From Bacteroidaceae bacterium (lineage in GTDB: Bacteria > Bacteroidota > Bacteroidia > Bacteroidales > Bacteroidaceae): a DNA stretch of 64,000 nucleotides. The notes beneath the pieces are model-generated. The model made no database searches and was not told the origin of the DNA. It saw only the letters and a list, made by a program, of their open reading frames with translations. How positions within the stretch are numbered: position 1 is the first letter of the stretch; each line of letters starts with the position of its first letter. Below, piece by piece: positions 19,960 to 29,298 of the stretch. The position numbers were made by a program, and so were the translations under genes. The stretch lies in the NCBI GenBank assembly GCA_017651245.1, contig JAGCDQ010000042.1:1-64000 (forward strand), read 5' to 3'.

Positions 19960-22941
19960 ATGGCTAATGTTGATAACAGATATCCCACGCTGAGGGAAAC
20001 GAAGTTCGTGGATTTGATGCAGCGACGCGTGTTTAACGTGCTGATTATTGCAAACCCATATGATGCTTTTATGTTGGAAGATGATGGACGTGTGGATGAA
20101 AAGATATTTGATGAATATGCGAAGTTGGGTTTGCGTTATCCTCCTCGTTTTTTCCGCGCAGCCTCACAGGAAGATGCAGCAAGGTTGATAGGCAGAACCA
20201 AATTTGACCTCGTCATCTGTATGCCAGGAACTGCCAACAACGATGTGTTCGACATTGCCCGAGATATTAAGACCGAGTTTCCCGCACTGCCCATTGTGGT
20301 GCTCACTCCTTTCTCACATGGTATCACCCGCCGTATGGAAAACGAAGACCTTAGCGTTTTCGAATATGTGTTCTGCTGGTTGGGAAATACGGAGTTGTTG
20401 CTTTCCATCATTAAGTTGATTGAGGATAAAATGAATTTGGAGAATGACCTCGCGGCTGGCGTGCAGATGATTTTGGTGGTGGAAGACAGCATCCGTTTCT
20501 ATTCCTCTCTGTTGCCTAATCTCTATCAATTTGTCTTGCAACAGAGTTTGGAGTTCGCCACTGAGGCACTTAATTCACAATTGGAGATGCTGCGTATGCG
20601 TGGACGTTCCAAGATTGTGTTGGCACGTTCGTATGAGGAGGCATGGGAACTCTATTCAAAATATAGTGACAATGTGTTGGGTGTGATCAGCGACTGCCGT
20701 TTCCCGATGCGAGCTGATAGTAAGGAGAAAGACGAGTTGGCGGGTTTCAAGTTGCTGCGTGCTATCCGTGAGGTGGATGAGTATGTGCCGTTGGTGCTCA
20801 ACTCCAGCGAGAGTGACAAGAAACCCTACGCCGACCAATGTAAGGCGGCTTTCATCGATAAGAATTCCAAGAAAATCAATCAGGACATTAAGGACTTGCT
20901 GACCCAACACTTTGGCTTTGGCGATTTCATCTTCCGCAATCCTGATACGATGGAAGAGGTGGGGCGTGTTCATAATTTGAAAGAATTGCAGGACAACATT
21001 TTTACCTTACCTGCAGGTTCGCTTAGTTATCACTTGCGCCACAATAACGTCTCTCGTTGGCTTTCCTCTCGTGCCATTTTCCCTGTGGCAGAGTTTTTGA
21101 AAAAAATCACTTGGAAGGTGGAGAGTGATGTGGATGCTCATCGTCAGTATATTTTCGATGCTATTGTCAGTTATCGAAAGATGAAGAATCAGGGAGTGGT
21201 GGCTATCTTCCATCGCGACCGTTTTGACAGTTATAGCCAGTTTGCACGCATCGGTGAAGGTTCGTTGGGCGGAAAGGGTAGAGGCTTGGCCTTCTTGGAT
21301 AACATCATCAAGCGTCGCACCGACCTTAATGAGTTTGAGAATGCCACTGTGCAGATTCCCAAGACCGTGGTGCTTTGTACCGACATCTTTGACCGCTTCA
21401 TGGAGAGTAATTCGCTCTATGAGGTGGCACTCTCCGACATTCCAGATGAAGAAATCTTGCAACACTTCCTGCATGGACGTTTGCCTGAGGAATTGGCGGA
21501 TGACCTGATGTCGTTCATGGATGTGGTGAATGGTCCTGTTGCCATCCGTTCTTCCTCGTTGTTGGAAGATAGTCACTATCAGCCCTTTGCTGGTATCTAT
21601 TCCACCTATATGATTCCGCGAGCTCAAGATAAATATGTACGGCTTGAAATGCTTTCTAATGCTATCAAGAGCGTCTATGCCAGTGTGTTTTATCGGGCAT
21701 CCAAGGATTATATGGTTGCCACATCCAATGTGATTGACCAAGAGAAGATGGCGGTTATCCTTCAGGAGGTGGTCGGACAAAAATACGAAAGCGGTTTCTA
21801 TCCCACCATTTCGGGTGTGGGACGCAGTATCAATTACTATCCTCTTGGTGATGAGACAGCAGATGAGGGCATTGTGGAGTTAGCCTTAGGATTGGGTAAG
21901 TACATCGTGGATGGAGGTCTCTGCTTGCGTGTCTGTCCTCACCATCCCGACAAAGTGCTGCAGATGAGCGAAATGGAGATTGCGTTGCGGGAAACACAGA
22001 CGAAGTTCTATGCCTTGGATGTGGAAGCGTGTGAGAAGGGAGAATCGGGGGATGCATTGGCATTCCAAGTGGATGATGCCTTCAACCTCAAGAAAGTCAC
22101 AGTACGCGATGCTGACCATGATGGTTCTCTGAAATGGATTGTTTCCACTTTCGACCCTTATGACCAGTGCATCTATGATGGTTACTATGAGGGAAAGAAC
22201 CGTAAGATTATTTCATTCTCGGGTGTGTTGCAGAATGGTGTGTTTCCGTTGCCAGAACTCTTGCAAAAAGTGTTGTACTATGGACAGAAGGAGATGGCGC
22301 GTCCTGTAGAGATTGAGTTTGCCGTCAACCTTCATGACGATAAGACGGGTGAGTTCTACCTTTTGCAGATTCGTCCGATGGTGGACAACCAAATGCAATT
22401 GGATGAGGACATTACGATGCTTGCTGACGATGCTTGTCTGCTGCGTAGTCACAATGCCATCGGTCACGGCATTGTCAATGATGTTCTTGATGTGGTGTAT
22501 GTCAAGACGGAAGATTATACAGCTTCCAACAATCCTGCTATTGCCGAAGAAATCGAACGTATCAACCGCGGATTCCTGCAACGTGGTGAGAACTATGTGC
22601 TGGTGGGACCAGGTCGTTGGGGCTCCAGCGATTCTTGGTTGGGTATTCCTGTTCAATGGCCCAATATTTCAGCAGCCAAAGTCATTGTTGAGGCAGGTTT
22701 GAGCAACTTCCGTGTAGATCCCAGTCAGGGAACTCACTTCTTCCAGAATCTCACCAGCATGGGCGTGGGCTATTTCACCATCAACGACTTTATTGGTGAC
22801 GGCATCTATAACCAGTCAGTGTTGAATGCACTTCCTGCTGTTGAGGAAACAGAACACGTGCGTCACGTCCGTTTCTCTTCGCCTATTGTCATTAAGATTG
22901 ATGGTATGAAGAAAGAAGGGGTGGTGTTGCTACCCGTTTAG
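19960..22941 (+). CDS. Receiver-like domains fused to a PEP synthase/PPDK N-terminal (ATP-grasp) domain
   Basis: A 993-residue cytoplasmic protein. The start at 19960 (MANVDNRYPTLRE) is chosen because the -7 box lies at 19921; an in-frame ATG at 19888 is inside the preceding terminator. Residues 20-180 and 185-340 look like two receiver-type folds (VLIIANPYDAFMLEDDG; MILVVEDSIRFYSS and LGVISDCRFPM). From about 440 comes the ATP-binding PPDK_N domain (GEGSLGGKGRGLAFLDNI, VAIRSSSLLEDS) ending near VEIEFAVNLHDDKTGEFYLL. The phosphohistidine and PEP-binding domains of true PEP synthase are absent. It may be a regulatory or phosphotransfer protein. Its stop overlaps the ABC gene on the other strand by 12 bases. 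Confidence 0.8.
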   Translation: MANVDNRYPTLRETKFVDLMQRRVFNVLIIANPYDAFMLEDDGRVDEKIFDEYAKLGLRYPPRFFRAASQEDAARLIGRTKFDLVICMPGTANNDVFDIARDIKTEFPALPIVVLTPFSHGITRRMENEDLSVFEYVFCWLGNTELLLSIIKLIEDKMNLENDLAAGVQMILVVEDSIRFYSSLLPNLYQFVLQQSLEFATEALNSQLEMLRMRGRSKIVLARSYEEAWELYSKYSDNVLGVISDCRFPMRADSKEKDELAGFKLLRAIREVDEYVPLVLNSSESDKKPYADQCKAAFIDKNSKKINQDIKDLLTQHFGFGDFIFRNPDTMEEVGRVHNLKELQDNIFTLPAGSLSYHLRHNNVSRWLSSRAIFPVAEFLKKITWKVESDVDAHRQYIFDAIVSYRKMKNQGVVAIFHRDRFDSYSQFARIGEGSLGGKGRGLAFLDNIIKRRTDLNEFENATVQIPKTVVLCTDIFDRFMESNSLYEVALSDIPDEEILQHFLHGRLPEELADDLMSFMDVVNGPVAIRSSSLLEDSHYQPFAGIYSTYMIPRAQDKYVRLEMLSNAIKSVYASVFYRASKDYMVATSNVIDQEKMAVILQEVVGQKYESGFYPTISGVGRSINYYPLGDETADEGIVELALGLGKYIVDGGLCLRVCPHHPDKVLQMSEMEIALRETQTKFYALDVEACEKGESGDALAFQVDDAFNLKKVTVRDADHDGSLKWIVSTFDPYDQCIYDGYYEGKNRKIISFSGVLQNGVFPLPELLQKVLYYGQKEMARPVEIEFAVNLHDDKTGEFYLLQIRPMVDNQMQLDEDITMLADDACLLRSHNAIGHGIVNDVLDVVYVKTEDYTASNNPAIAEEIERINRGFLQRGENYVLVGPGRWGSSDSWLGIPVQWPNISAAKVIVEAGLSNFRVDPSQGTHFFQNLTSMGVGYFTINDFIGDGIYNQSVLNALPAVEETEHVRHVRFSSPIVIKIDGMKKEGVVLLPV

Positions 22942-24552
22942 CCGTTCCATCTTGATGACATCGCTGGTGAAATCCACCACAGCCAATCGGTGAGTGACAA
23001 AAATGATGGTGCTGTCGTGAAAATGCTGTTTGAGATTCTCAAGCAGCTTTTTTTCTGTCTCCACGTCAAGGGCAGAGGTGGCTTCGTCAAGCAGCAGCAC
23101 CTTGCAGGGATGCAGGATGGCACGGGCAATAGCGATGCGTTGCGCCTGACCTTCGGAAAGTCCACCACCTTGTTCGGCACATTTGGTGTCAAGACCATCG
23201 GGAAGGGCAAAAACAAAATCAGCCATAGCGAGTTGAAGTGCATGACGCATTTCCTCTGCTGTGGCATCAGGCTTACCCATCAGAAGATTCTCTCGAATGG
23301 TACCCGAGAAAAGGGTGTTGCCCTGCGGAATGTAGGAAAAATTGGAACGTAGGGCAGGGGAGAGGGTATGGTTGAGCGTTGAGGAATAGGCTTCCACAGT
23401 TCCTTCAGTCGGATTGATGAGGGCGAGAATCATGCGGATAAGGGTGGTTTTGCCTGCTCCTGTCTCTCCCAAGATGGCGGTGAAACTGCCTGGTTGGAAG
23501 TCGTGAGAGAAATGCTGGATGATGATGCGTCCCTTTTCTGTGTAGCGATATGATATGTTGTTGAAGCGGATGCCAACGTTGCCATCAAGGGTAATGGGTT
23601 CTGCTTCTGGCTCCAGAGGAAGTTCTTCCAGTTCCATCAAACGTTCGCAGGAAGTCATGCTGTTCACGAAGATGGGCAAAAGTCGGGCTGCATCGAGCAT
23701 CGGACGTTGGATGCGGTTGATGAGTTGGGTGAATGCCATGAGCACGCCCATTGTGATGAGTCCTGCTTGCAGTTGGAACAATCCCCACACCAGCGCAATG
23801 AGGAATGCGCCTGCAAAGCCGATGTTGACCAAGGTCTTAGAGAGAATGGAAAAGCGTGCCCTTGCTTTGATTTGCTTGCGTAAGAGGCTTTGCCGTTGTT
23901 CCAGCCTATCAACCATAGAAGATTCACGTCCCAACACTTTGATGACCATCTTGTGTTGGATGCTCTCTTGAATAATGGATTGGATGGCGGAGTTGCTGTC
24001 CTTGATAGTGCGCACAATGCGGCGCATCCGTTTGAAGTAAAGGCGTGAGAGGAGAACAAAGATGGGCGAAGTAATCACCACGATAAGTGCGAGGGTGCTG
24101 TCCATCAGATAGAGATAAATGAATGAGGCAACGAACTGTGTGATGACAATGACGGTGGTGGGTAGGATGTCTGTCATCAAATCCACGATGTCGTTCACGT
24201 CCCCAAAGAGTCGGTTCAACACATCGCCGCTATGATACTTCTCGATGCCACTCCATTTTCCTTTGATGAGCTGACGGAAGAAAAACTGTTGCATCATGTT
24301 TTGAGTCCTGACTCCCAGTACGGCACTAATCCATGTGGAAGCAACATGCATGCACATCTCCAGTAAGAATACAGTACCCAGCACCACTGCTGTCCAGATG
24401 ATGCTGCCTTCCTTGGCATGGGTGGCAATGTCGGTGAGTGAACGAATGGTGTCTACACCCCACAACCCCAAGCCTACCATCGCAAGACCAATGAACACAT
24501 TGAGCATAGCTTGCAGACGACAACTCTTATGATGTCGCCACAACCATGCCAT
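22930..24552 (-). CDS. ABC exporter, fused permease and ATPase
   Basis: A half-transporter of about 540 residues: an ABC type I transmembrane domain with about six helices (residues 15-300), then an ATPase domain with Walker A LGETGAGKTTLI, signature LSEGQAQRIAIARA and Walker B VLLLDEATSALD. It exports an unknown substrate, probably as a homodimer. The start at 24552 (MAWLWRHHKS) is preferred: GGAG lies just before it, and the 20 extra codons from 24612 would be read from intergenic repeat sequence. It lies downstream of nadK and overlaps the PPDK-N gene tail to tail by 12 bases. Confidence 0.88.
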   Translation of the reverse strand: MAWLWRHHKSCRLQAMLNVFIGLAMVGLGLWGVDTIRSLTDIATHAKEGSIIWTAVVLGTVFLLEMCMHVASTWISAVLGVRTQNMMQQFFFRQLIKGKWSGIEKYHSGDVLNRLFGDVNDIVDLMTDILPTTVIVITQFVASFIYLYLMDSTLALIVVITSPIFVLLSRLYFKRMRRIVRTIKDSNSAIQSIIQESIQHKMVIKVLGRESSMVDRLEQRQSLLRKQIKARARFSILSKTLVNIGFAGAFLIALVWGLFQLQAGLITMGVLMAFTQLINRIQRPMLDAARLLPIFVNSMTSCERLMELEELPLEPEAEPITLDGNVGIRFNNISYRYTEKGRIIIQHFSHDFQPGSFTAILGETGAGKTTLIRMILALINPTEGTVEAYSSTLNHTLSPALRSNFSYIPQGNTLFSGTIRENLLMGKPDATAEEMRHALQLAMADFVFALPDGLDTKCAEQGGGLSEGQAQRIAIARAILHPCKVLLLDEATSALDVETEKKLLENLKQHFHDSTIIFVTHRLAVVDFTSDVIKMERLNG

Positions 24553-24590
24553 GATCTCCTTCGTCGAATATTTTGTCTTGTTGATTTTCA

Positions 24591-24657
24591 CCTCTAAATC
24601 TCTAAATCTCAAACCTCCAATCTCAAACCTCCAACCTCAAATCTCAAACCTCAAATC
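24591..24657 (-). repeat. Heptad-like tandem repeat tract between nadK and the ABC gene
   Basis: The tract repeats CTCAAACCTC/CTCTAAATCT-type units with a period of about 7 (for example TCTCAAACCTCCAATCTCAA). It is the same sequence type as the tract inside radA at 46381-46467. It covers the whole nadK-ABC gap and touches the nadK stop. Confidence 0.8.
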
Positions 24658-25540
24658 ATCCTCTACTATCTGTTCCCCACATCATCTTCTTTCTCAAGGT
24701 GGAGAAGAAGCTCTGGCCTTGTCGAGTCACCACCTTCACGCAGTAAAGTGCCTTGCGGATGCGCAAATGGATATTGTCGGGATAGCTTTGGCTTCGTCCG
24801 TCCAGTGAAATGAGGAAACTGTTGCTTCGGCTCTCCACACGGAGGGAGATTTCACTGTTGTCGCACAGCACCAGAGGACGCATGTTCAAGCTGTGGGGAG
24901 CCACAGGCGTGAGGCTGATGGTGTCGCTTTGTGGCACGATGATAGGACCGCCCACGCTCAGCGAGTAAGCTGTGCTTCCTGTAGGTGTGCCGATGATGAG
25001 ACCATCCGCCTGATAAGTCGTCAGGTACTCATCGTTGATATCGGTGTGGATGGAAATCATCGAAGAGATGTCATGCTTCAGGATGGCAATCTCGTTGAGT
25101 GCAAACGGATAATCCCTCAGTTCCATCTCATCGCAGGAGATGTTCAGCACGCTATGTGCCTCCACGCCGAAGTTGCCGTCGTAGATGTCAGCCATTGTGG
25201 CTTCGATGTGGTCGGGTGAGAAACTTGCCAGGAAGCCCAACCTGCCCGTGTTGATGCCGATGATAGGGATTTCCTTGTCTCCCACACGGCTTGCCACATC
25301 AAGGAACGTGCCGTCACCGCCCATGCACACCACATAGTCGGCAGTGAAGTTGTTGTCCTTGATGATTTCACAATCAGGCACATGAATCTTCAGGTTGTCA
25401 CGCAGAAAGAGGTAAAATGGCTCGGGCATGGCGAGCACCGCCTTTTTCTCGTTGGCAATGGCGAAGAATTTCTGCACCGCAGCACTCTTTCGCTCCTGAT
25501 GTACGTTGCCAAACAAGGCAAACTTCAGCTTTTTAGTCAT
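24656..25540 (-). CDS. nadK: NAD kinase
   Basis: This 294-residue protein phosphorylates NAD to NADP with ATP. The family motif GGDGT is at residues 74-78, NTGRLGFLA follows near 99, and the NAD-binding GTPTGSTAYSLSVGGPI lies near 185. Length is normal. It is divergent from exbB, with overlapping promoters at 25580-25600. The start at 25540 gives MTKKLKFALFGN, the expected N-terminal beta strand. Confidence 0.96.
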   Translation of the reverse strand: MTKKLKFALFGNVHQERKSAAVQKFFAIANEKKAVLAMPEPFYLFLRDNLKIHVPDCEIIKDNNFTADYVVCMGGDGTFLDVASRVGDKEIPIIGINTGRLGFLASFSPDHIEATMADIYDGNFGVEAHSVLNISCDEMELRDYPFALNEIAILKHDISSMISIHTDINDEYLTTYQADGLIIGTPTGSTAYSLSVGGPIIVPQSDTISLTPVAPHSLNMRPLVLCDNSEISLRVESRSNSFLISLDGRSQSYPDNIHLRIRKALYCVKVVTRQGQSFFSTLRKKMMWGTDSRG

Positions 25541-25555
25541 ATTTAAGAGTTTTTA

Positions 25556-25600
25556 TTTGTCTTGTGTGTGAAAATGTTGTACTTTTGCAGTGCAAAGGTA
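25556..25600. promoter_or_regulatory. Overlapping face-to-face promoters of exbB (+) and nadK (-)
   Basis: On the plus strand TTTG (25556-25559), 20 bases and TACTTTTG (25580-25587) form a full promoter for exbB. On the minus strand a -7 box TACCTTTG occupies 25600-25593 and serves nadK. The two boxes form a near palindrome, TACTTTTGCAGTGCAAAGGT. Each predicted transcript start falls at or inside the opposite -7 box, so the two promoters should interfere. Confidence 0.65.
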
Positions 25601-25682
25601 CATTTTTAATTTGAGAAATAGTGCCTTAGACATAGAAAACGTGACTTCTAATAGATAATTGATACTAATTTACTGAAACATT

Positions 25683-26306
25683 ATGGAAGAACTGAGCATT
25701 CTTGAGCTCGCATCGAAAGGCGGATGGATTATGATTGTCCTCGCAGTCCTTTCTGTGATTGCAGTGTACATTTTCGTTGAGCGTTTCTTGGCTATCCGCA
25801 GTGCGGGCAAGGACGACAAACTCTTCATGGATCGCATCCGCGACTACATGAAAAACAACGATGTGAAGTCGGCTATCAACTATTGCCGCAACACCAACAC
25901 CGCTGCTGCCCGCATGATTGAGCGTGGTATCAGCCGTATCGGTAAACCTGCCTCAGAGATTCAGACAGCTATCGAGAACACGGGCAACCTTGAGATTGCC
26001 ACGATGGAGAAGCGTCTGCCTGTGCTTGCCACGATTGCTGGTGGTGCGCCCATGATTGGCTTCCTCGGCACCGTCATTGGTATGGTCGAGGCTTTCTGGC
26101 AGATGAGCAATGCTGGTGGCAACATCGACATCAGTCTCCTCTCAGGCGGCATCTATCAGGCAATGATCACCACCGTTGGTGGTTTGGCTGTCGGCATTGT
26201 GGCGCTCTTCGGCTACAACTATCTGGTGGCTAAGATTGACGGCGTGGTGAACGAGATAGAGGCGAAGTCACTCACATTCATGGACATCGTAAGCCAAGAG
26301 GATTAG
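25683..26306 (+). CDS. exbB: MotA/TolQ/ExbB proton channel family protein
   Basis: A 207-residue inner-membrane protein with three membrane spans: about residues 15-37, 112-135 and 157-180 (GGLAVGIVALFGYNYLV). The ExbB signature region LATIAGGAPMIGFLGTVIGM covers the second span. With ExbD it forms the proton-driven motor that energises TonB. The order exbB-exbD-tonB with 3-base and overlapping junctions supports this over TolQ. It could energise the SusC transporters encoded in this window. Confidence 0.92.
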   Translation: MEELSILELASKGGWIMIVLAVLSVIAVYIFVERFLAIRSAGKDDKLFMDRIRDYMKNNDVKSAINYCRNTNTAAARMIERGISRIGKPASEIQTAIENTGNLEIATMEKRLPVLATIAGGAPMIGFLGTVIGMVEAFWQMSNAGGNIDISLLSGGIYQAMITTVGGLAVGIVALFGYNYLVAKIDGVVNEIEAKSLTFMDIVSQED

Positions 26307-26309
26307 CCT

Positions 26310-26726
26310 ATGTTCAAGCGACGTACCAAGGTCAGCCCGACGTTCAACATGGCGTCCATGACCGACATCATTTTCCTGTTGCTCATCTTCTTCATGATTA
26401 CGAGCACGATGGTGTCGCCCAATGCCATCAAAGTCTTGTTGCCGCAGGGCAAGAAGCAGACGACGGTGAAGGCAACGGCTCGTGTGGTCATCGACAAAGA
26501 CCTCAACCTGTATGCTGCTGCAGGCAACGAACAGGAAGAGCCTGTCACGCTGGAGGAATTGCCTCAGGTATTGGGTGTTCAGGTGAATGACACCACAGAA
26601 CTATTCGTTTCCCTCTATGCCGACGAGGCTGTGCCTTATCGGAATATCGTTGAGATTCTCAGTATAGCCAACGAGAACCACTTCAAGATGGTTCTTGCCA
26701 CACGACCACCATCGCAAAATGAATGA
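26310..26726 (+). CDS. exbD: ExbD/TolR biopolymer transport protein
   Basis: A 138-residue protein with one membrane span near the N-terminus (DIIFLLLIFFMITSTMV, about residues 13-31) that includes the conserved Asp of the proton path. It is followed by a periplasmic domain. It starts 3 bases after exbB and overlaps the TonB-like gene by 8 bases. Confidence 0.92.
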   Translation: MFKRRTKVSPTFNMASMTDIIFLLLIFFMITSTMVSPNAIKVLLPQGKKQTTVKATARVVIDKDLNLYAAAGNEQEEPVTLEELPQVLGVQVNDTTELFVSLYADEAVPYRNIVEILSIANENHFKMVLATRPPSQNE

Positions 26727-27789
26727 CAACACTCCCAAGAAAGATAAGGTAAAGGCTGGCATCATCTCCCTTTTGGTGCATGCGGCTATCGTTCTTCTCC
26801 TTGCCATCCTGACGCTCTCTGTGGCGCATCCCGACAAGGACAAGGAGGATGGTGTGCCTGTGCTGTTGGGCATGGTTGAAGATGCTGGAGGCGAAGATCT
26901 CGGAGGCTTGCCTGCCGATGTGTCTTCCGATAATTCCGAAGCGGAATCGAACCAGTCGGATGAAGCAGAAGTGGATCCCGTTCCAGTGGCTCCTCCTCCT
27001 GCACCAGCTGCCAAGCCAGAACCCAAACCGACTCCTGCTCCCAAACCACAACCTGCCAAGCCGCTCATCACACAAGATCAGGAGAAATCCATAGCAGCTG
27101 AACAGGCCAAGAAGGCAGAGGAAGCCAAGAAGAAAGCCGCTGAGGAGGCAAGAATCAAGGCGGAAGCCGAAGCCAAGCGCAAGGCTGAAGAAGCTGCCAA
27201 GAAGCGTGCTGCAGAGGAAGCTGCCCGCAAGAAAGCCGCTGAGGAGGCTGCCAAGAAACGTGCGGCTGAAGAGGCTGCCCGCAAGAAGGCTGCAGAAGAA
27301 GCCGCTAAGAAACGTGCTGCAGAGGAGGCTCGTCGGAAGGCAGAAGAGGAAGCACGTAAGAAAGCAGAAGCTGACCGTAAGGCGGCTGCGGCTGCCAACA
27401 ACCGAGTGGCAGGCGCTTTCGGTAGCGGCAACAAGGGTAGTAGCGGCAACACGACAGGCAATGGTGCGCAAGGTTCGCCCACAGGCAATAGCAATACGGG
27501 TGCTACAACAGGTGTAGGTGGCTTAGGTACAGGCACCTCCGCTAAGGTGGGCAATCGTACCGTCGTTTATCTGGCGAAGCCCAACTATGCCGACCCCAAC
27601 AGCGAGGGAACCGTGAATGTCTCCATTCAGGTGAGCGCATCAGGTGCAGTCATCAGTGCCAGCGTGACCAGTTTCACTACTTCTGCTGCTTTGAGGGATG
27701 CGGCACTTGTGGCTGCCAAAAAATCCCGGTTCTCAGAAGGCGACCGCACGGAGAGTGGAACCATCACTTATCGATTCAAACTACGTTAA
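26719..27789 (+). CDS. TonB-family energy transducer with long Ala/Lys/Glu helical linker
   Basis: A 356-residue periplasm-spanning protein. The start at 26719 (MNDNTPKKDK) overlaps the exbD stop by 8 bases; an earlier GTG-type start at 26695 would overlap more. One membrane span lies at about residues 13-35. It is followed by an acidic stretch, a Pro-rich stretch (about 95-120, PKPTPAPKPQPAKP), about 100 residues of a nearly repeated AEEAARKKAAEEAAKKR helix as in TolA, a Gly/Asn/Thr-rich linker, and a C-terminal TonB-like domain (about 275-356, GTVNVSIQVSASGAVISASV). The linker looks like TolA and the C-terminus like TonB. The exbBD neighbours favour TonB-type function. Confidence 0.85.
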   Translation: MNDNTPKKDKVKAGIISLLVHAAIVLLLAILTLSVAHPDKDKEDGVPVLLGMVEDAGGEDLGGLPADVSSDNSEAESNQSDEAEVDPVPVAPPPAPAAKPEPKPTPAPKPQPAKPLITQDQEKSIAAEQAKKAEEAKKKAAEEARIKAEAEAKRKAEEAAKKRAAEEAARKKAAEEAAKKRAAEEAARKKAAEEAAKKRAAEEARRKAEEEARKKAEADRKAAAAANNRVAGAFGSGNKGSSGNTTGNGAQGSPTGNSNTGATTGVGGLGTGTSAKVGNRTVVYLAKPNYADPNSEGTVNVSIQVSASGAVISASVTSFTTSAALRDAALVAAKKSRFSEGDRTESGTITYRFKLR

Positions 27790-27791
27790 AT

Positions 27792-28343
27792 ATGAAGATT
27801 TACGCATTTCTTGCCACAGGCTTCGAAGAAGTGGAAGCCCTCGGACCTATTGACGTGTGCCGTCGTGCAGGTCTGAAAGTGACGACTGTATCCATTACGA
27901 ATGAACTCACTGTGATGGGTGCTCATGGTGTGGGCATCGTAGCCGACACTCTGTTTGCTGACAACAACTACAGCGATGCCGATATGCTCTTCCTTCCGGG
28001 TGGCACTCCTGGTGCTTACAACCTTGATGCCCACGAAGGACTTCGCCAAGTCATCCTTGCACATCACAAGGAAGATAAGGCACTCGCAGCTATCTGTGCC
28101 GCTCCACTCGTGTATGGCAACCTCGGACTTGCTGAGGGCAAGAAGATGACCTGCTATCCAGGCTTCGAACAATACTTGACAGGTGCTGACTACACCGCTG
28201 CCCTCGTTGAGCGTGACGGACTCATGTTCACGGGTAAGGGCCCTGCAGCAGCCTTGGGACTTGGTTATGCCATCGTGGAGTATTTCTGCGGAAAGGATGC
28301 AGCCGACCAGCTCCGACAGGGCATGATGTACAACGATTTATGA
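27792..28343 (+). CDS. DJ-1/PfpI family protein
   Basis: A 183-residue protein of the DJ-1 branch. It has the N-terminal GFEEVEAL, the nucleophile elbow AAICAAP with the reactive Cys at residue 102, and the C-terminal [16 protein letters not shown]. Family members include deglycase/chaperone-like and RNA-thiazole synthesis (ThiJ-named) proteins. The reaction here is not known. It begins 2 bases after the TonB-like gene and overlaps ispD by 4 bases (ATGA), so it belongs to the exbB operon. Confidence 0.9.
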   Translation: MKIYAFLATGFEEVEALGPIDVCRRAGLKVTTVSITNELTVMGAHGVGIVADTLFADNNYSDADMLFLPGGTPGAYNLDAHEGLRQVILAHHKEDKALAAICAAPLVYGNLGLAEGKKMTCYPGFEQYLTGADYTAALVERDGLMFTGKGPAAALGLGYAIVEYFCGKDAADQLRQGMMYNDL

Positions 28344-29020
28344 ATGCCGTAATCATCGTAGCCGGTGGCAAGGGACTTCGCATGGGAGGTGACATTCCCA
28401 AGCAGTTTCTGCCCGTAGGGGGCAAGCCCATTCTGATGCGCACCATCGACCGTTTTCTCCAGTATGACGAGAAGATGCAGGTGGTGTTGGTCTTGCCCGA
28501 AAGTCAGCAGGATTACTGGCGCACTCTCTGCGATGAGTACCATTTCTCTCAGCCCTACACCCTCGCCAATGGTGGTGAAACCCGTTTTCATTCCGTCAAG
28601 AACGGATTAGCCAAAGTCGCTCCTGATGCCCTGTTGATTGGCGTGCACGACGGGGTGCGACCTTTCGTGTCTCTCGACACCATTCGTGCCACTTACAAAG
28701 AAGCTTCTCGTTCCGAAGCCGTCGTGCCTGTGATTGAGGTGGTGGAGACCGTTCGCCACCTCGTGGACGGCAAGAGCATCACTGTTCCCCGTTCCGACTA
28801 CCGACTTGTCCAAACCCCTCAAGTCTTTTCTGCCTCTCTGCTTCGCCAAGCTTATGAGCAGCCTTACACCGACTTCTTCACCGACGATGCTTCCGTTGTG
28901 GAACGCCTCGGACATCCCGTCACCCTTGTCCCCGGCAACCGCGAAAACATCAAGATCACCACACCCTTCGACCTGACTATCGCAGCCAGCTGGTGTCTCG
29001 AAGAAAACACTCCTCAATAA
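28340..29020 (+). CDS. ispD: 2-C-methyl-D-erythritol 4-phosphate cytidylyltransferase
   Basis: This 226-residue enzyme joins CTP and methylerythritol 4-phosphate in the non-mevalonate isoprenoid pathway. It has the nucleotide-binding [20 protein letters not shown] at residues 7-26, and HDGVRPFV and TPQVF further on. Length fits the family. It is the last gene of the exbB operon, joined to the DJ-1 gene by ATGA. Confidence 0.95.
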   Translation: MNAVIIVAGGKGLRMGGDIPKQFLPVGGKPILMRTIDRFLQYDEKMQVVLVLPESQQDYWRTLCDEYHFSQPYTLANGGETRFHSVKNGLAKVAPDALLIGVHDGVRPFVSLDTIRATYKEASRSEAVVPVIEVVETVRHLVDGKSITVPRSDYRLVQTPQVFSASLLRQAYEQPYTDFFTDDASVVERLGHPVTLVPGNRENIKITTPFDLTIAASWCLEENTPQ

Positions 29021-29053
29021 CTTCATCCCCAACCATCCCGCATGCTTCTTCAT

Positions 29054-29083
29054 CCTCCCCATGACAGGAGAGGGTCGGGGAGG
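29054..29083. repeat. CCTCCCC..GGGGAGG inverted repeat
   Basis: CCTCCCC (29054-29060) pairs with GGGGAGG (29077-29083) around a 16-base loop. It is the same general type as the inverted repeat inside recG at 42409-42433. It lies 33 bases after the ispD stop and could act as a weak 3-prime end structure. Confidence 0.55.
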
Positions 29084-29170
29084 TAAGCCCTTTTTCCCAT
29101 TTTTTTGTTCCCCTATAGGGAAAATTTTGTTACCCTTAGGGGCTGCAAATTTTCTCCTTAGTTTCACGAT

Positions 29171-29236
29171 GCAAAGTTACGGCATTTTGAAAGTGCTGAC
29201 AAATTAAATGGCAAAATAAGCACGCAAAAAAGCACG
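29171..29236 (-). promoter_or_regulatory. Minus-strand promoter, twin of the one at 51287-51352
   Basis: On the minus strand TTTG (29203-29200), 20 bases and TAACTTTG (29179-29172) form a full consensus promoter. The 66 bases align without gaps with 51287-51352, sharing GCCATTTAATTTG and two GTGC-T-run blocks. It points towards the 3-prime end of ispD, and no gene follows on that strand. Confidence 0.65.
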
Positions 29237-29298
29237 GTCACTTTTTTAGGTCAAAGGTCAAAGGTCGAAGGTTATAGATTGGGGTTGATGTCATGATG

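Noticed and set aside
24553-24612. 20-codon N-terminal extension of the ABC exporter
   Set aside because: Read partly from the heptad tract; a GGAG precedes the start at 24552.
29054-29083. Rho-independent terminator of the exbB-ispD operon
   Set aside because: The loop is 16 bases and the T run begins only several bases after the stem, so it is listed as a repeat.
28607-29167. Minus-strand frame of 186 codons with a promoter upstream (29171-29236)
   Set aside because: It is antisense to ispD, starts with GTG and shows no recognisable protein pattern. The promoter is reported, the frame is not.
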